Source of the DNA: Clostridium neonatale
GTDB lineage: Bacteria; Bacillota; Clostridia; Clostridiales; Clostridiaceae
Assembly (NCBI RefSeq): GCF_001458595.1
Contig: NZ_LN890328.1
Span: 2,791,288 to 2,855,287, forward strand
Direction of reading: 5' to 3'
Length of the DNA: 64,000 bases
The notes under the pieces are model-generated. The model was not told the DNA's origin. It ran no database searches and was given only the letters and a program-made list of their open reading frames with translations. The position numbers were made by a program, and so were the translations under genes. Of the stretch, positions 63,125 through 64,000 are shown in pieces (the first letter of the stretch is position 1; each line of letters starts with the position of its first letter).

Positions 63125-64000
63125 TCAACCTATTTCTTCAGTTGTTTCAAATTCATATACTATTCTTTCACCATTAACTGTTAATATTATTTGGTGCTTA
63201 CCTTTATTAATTTTTACTCCATTGTTAATCGTCATTCTAATAACATCACTAAAACCATCCGGATTATTAGGAGATTCAGTTGTAAAGTTTGCCTTTCCAC
63301 TAAGATTTGTTATTTCTTTACTTGTTATATCATAGAAAATATCTACAACTTTATTTAATTTAAATTCAACATATGGTCTTCCTCTGTCATCTGTATTTAC
63401 TTCTGCATCTATTATTTTCAGCTTTTCTTCTTCTGGTTTATTTTCTTCTTCTTTATACTCTGGAATTTTTATATATTCAAAGTATAATGATCTATTTTTA
63501 TATTCATCTTCTGTCGCCCAAGCAATATATTTTCCATCTGCAATATCTTTATCTTCTATATTAATTATATTTGTACCATAACTAATATCTTCCTTAGTTC
63601 CATTTTCATAAATATCACTCGGATCTTTTACACTTGTATCTTCTGAAACATGATCTAATATAGAGTAATATATTGTACCACCTTCATCAAATCTAAGTTC
63701 TAATTGTACAGCATCCTCTGTTGTTCTAGAAATTGAACTTCTTAAAGTATTAGGCGCAGATAAATCTACATAAAAGTCTTTTTCTACAGTAGTGCCATCC
63801 TCTAAAGTTATTATTCCTGTAAATGAAGTCTTATCAAAAGGAATGTGTCCTGATTTCATGTATACATTATAAGTTTTATTATCTTTTGTTTCAACATTCC
63901 CTAATGTCAAAGTTCCTTTTGGACATGTAACTACAAAATTCTCTATGTTAAGTGGCTTATCTGTAGCTTTATTAAGTTCAAATGTAAACCAATATTTTGA
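63125..64000 (-). CDS. C-terminal part of a large Ig/Fn3-like, probably secreted protein
   Basis: The frame is open from the window edge to a stop at 63125, giving 291 residues; the N-terminus lies beyond the window. The visible part is beta-rich with repeated Ig/Fn3-like stretches, for example FVVTCPKGTLTLGNVETKDN, SGHIPFDKTSFTGIITLEDG and VDIFYDITSKEITNLSGKAN. A proline/glutamate-rich linker (YKEEENKPEEEKLK) separates them. Such tails occur on secreted subtilases and other surface proteins, but no catalytic part is visible. A terminator follows. Confidence 0.6.
   Translation of the reverse strand, partial: SKYWFTFELNKATDKPLNIENFVVTCPKGTLTLGNVETKDNKTYNVYMKSGHIPFDKTSFTGIITLEDGTTVEKDFYVDLSAPNTLRSSISRTTEDAVQLELRFDEGGTIYYSILDHVSEDTSVKDPSDIYENGTKEDISYGTNIINIEDKDIADGKYIAWATEDEYKNRSLYFEYIKIPEYKEEENKPEEEKLKIIDAEVNTDDRGRPYVEFKLNKVVDIFYDITSKEITNLSGKANFTTESPNNPDGFSDVIRMTINNGVKINKGKHQIILTVNGERIVYEFETTEEIG

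Overview
The window is strongly AT-rich DNA with clostridial hallmarks: GGAGG-type ribosome binding sites, a T-box leader before leuS, a HesB-like protein ending in a CGGSCSGCH-type tail, a secreted protein with choline-binding-type cell-wall repeats, and sugar PTS genes under a LevR-like sigma-54 activator. It fits a saccharolytic Clostridium (cluster I, in the style of C. beijerinckii or C. butyricum). I cannot assign a species. No rRNA, tRNA, CRISPR array, complete insertion sequence or prophage was seen.

Layout. 1-6.4 kb: partial ChbG/YdjC deacetylase, glycerol dehydrogenase, a repeat-rich intergenic region, an HNH-like protein, and the T-box-controlled leuS. 6.4-25.6 kb: housekeeping and regulatory genes (dcd, a methyltransferase-like protein, a HesB-like protein, a MoxR ATPase / VWA-metallopeptidase / 22-residue-repeat operon, relQ, DUF2225 plus a soluble chemoreceptor, a phosphoesterase, a FliK-like/FlhB-C pair, a cell-wall-binding protein, tyrS, a Schlafen-like protein, a GAF-GGDEF cyclase and an ECF S component). 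25.7-46.6 kb: a loose surface-polysaccharide region (GT4, galU, Gfo/Idh oxidoreductase, initiating sugar transferase, GT4, wecB, O-antigen ligase, CapD-type dehydratase, two GT2, LicD). It is interspersed with brnQ, a cytoplasmic alpha-amylase, DegV and a GH3 lipoprotein. 46.7-62.7 kb: beta-glucan use. A CUT1 ABC importer lies beside a secreted GH16 glucanase. A cellobiose/lichenan PTS (IIA, IIB, IIC) has a -24/-12 promoter and faces its LevR-like activator. An RpiR regulator, a 6-phospho-beta-glucosidase, a SemiSWEET and two paralogous small membrane proteins follow. GH16 would release oligosaccharides outside the cell, the ABC importer and PTS would take them up, and GH1 would cleave the phosphorylated disaccharides. 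The window ends inside a secreted-type protein.

The most unusual content is non-coding. Four copies of a roughly 0.8-0.9 kb element (15108-15960, 35862-36745, 46722-47534, 49469-50363) carry inverted ends (AAATAAGGGACGTA) and no credible ORF. Each has two related hairpins of about 190 nt in inverted orientation (132 nt for one hairpin in the first copy, 241 nt for one in the last). Base changes on one arm are matched on the other, which points to selection on folding. Three of the four copies start at, or within 12 bp of, a stop codon, and one sits inside the ABC operon. Smaller repeats are nested in them or lie elsewhere: a 66-bp two-hairpin unit with TA flanks, and a 35-bp hairpin unit expanded to five perfect tandem copies at 2441-2615. 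Other regulatory finds are a 20-bp-phased activator-site array for the PTS, a duplicated 59-bp control region in the ABC operon, a palindrome-rich degV promoter, and a stem-loop burying the ribosome binding site of an SDR gene.
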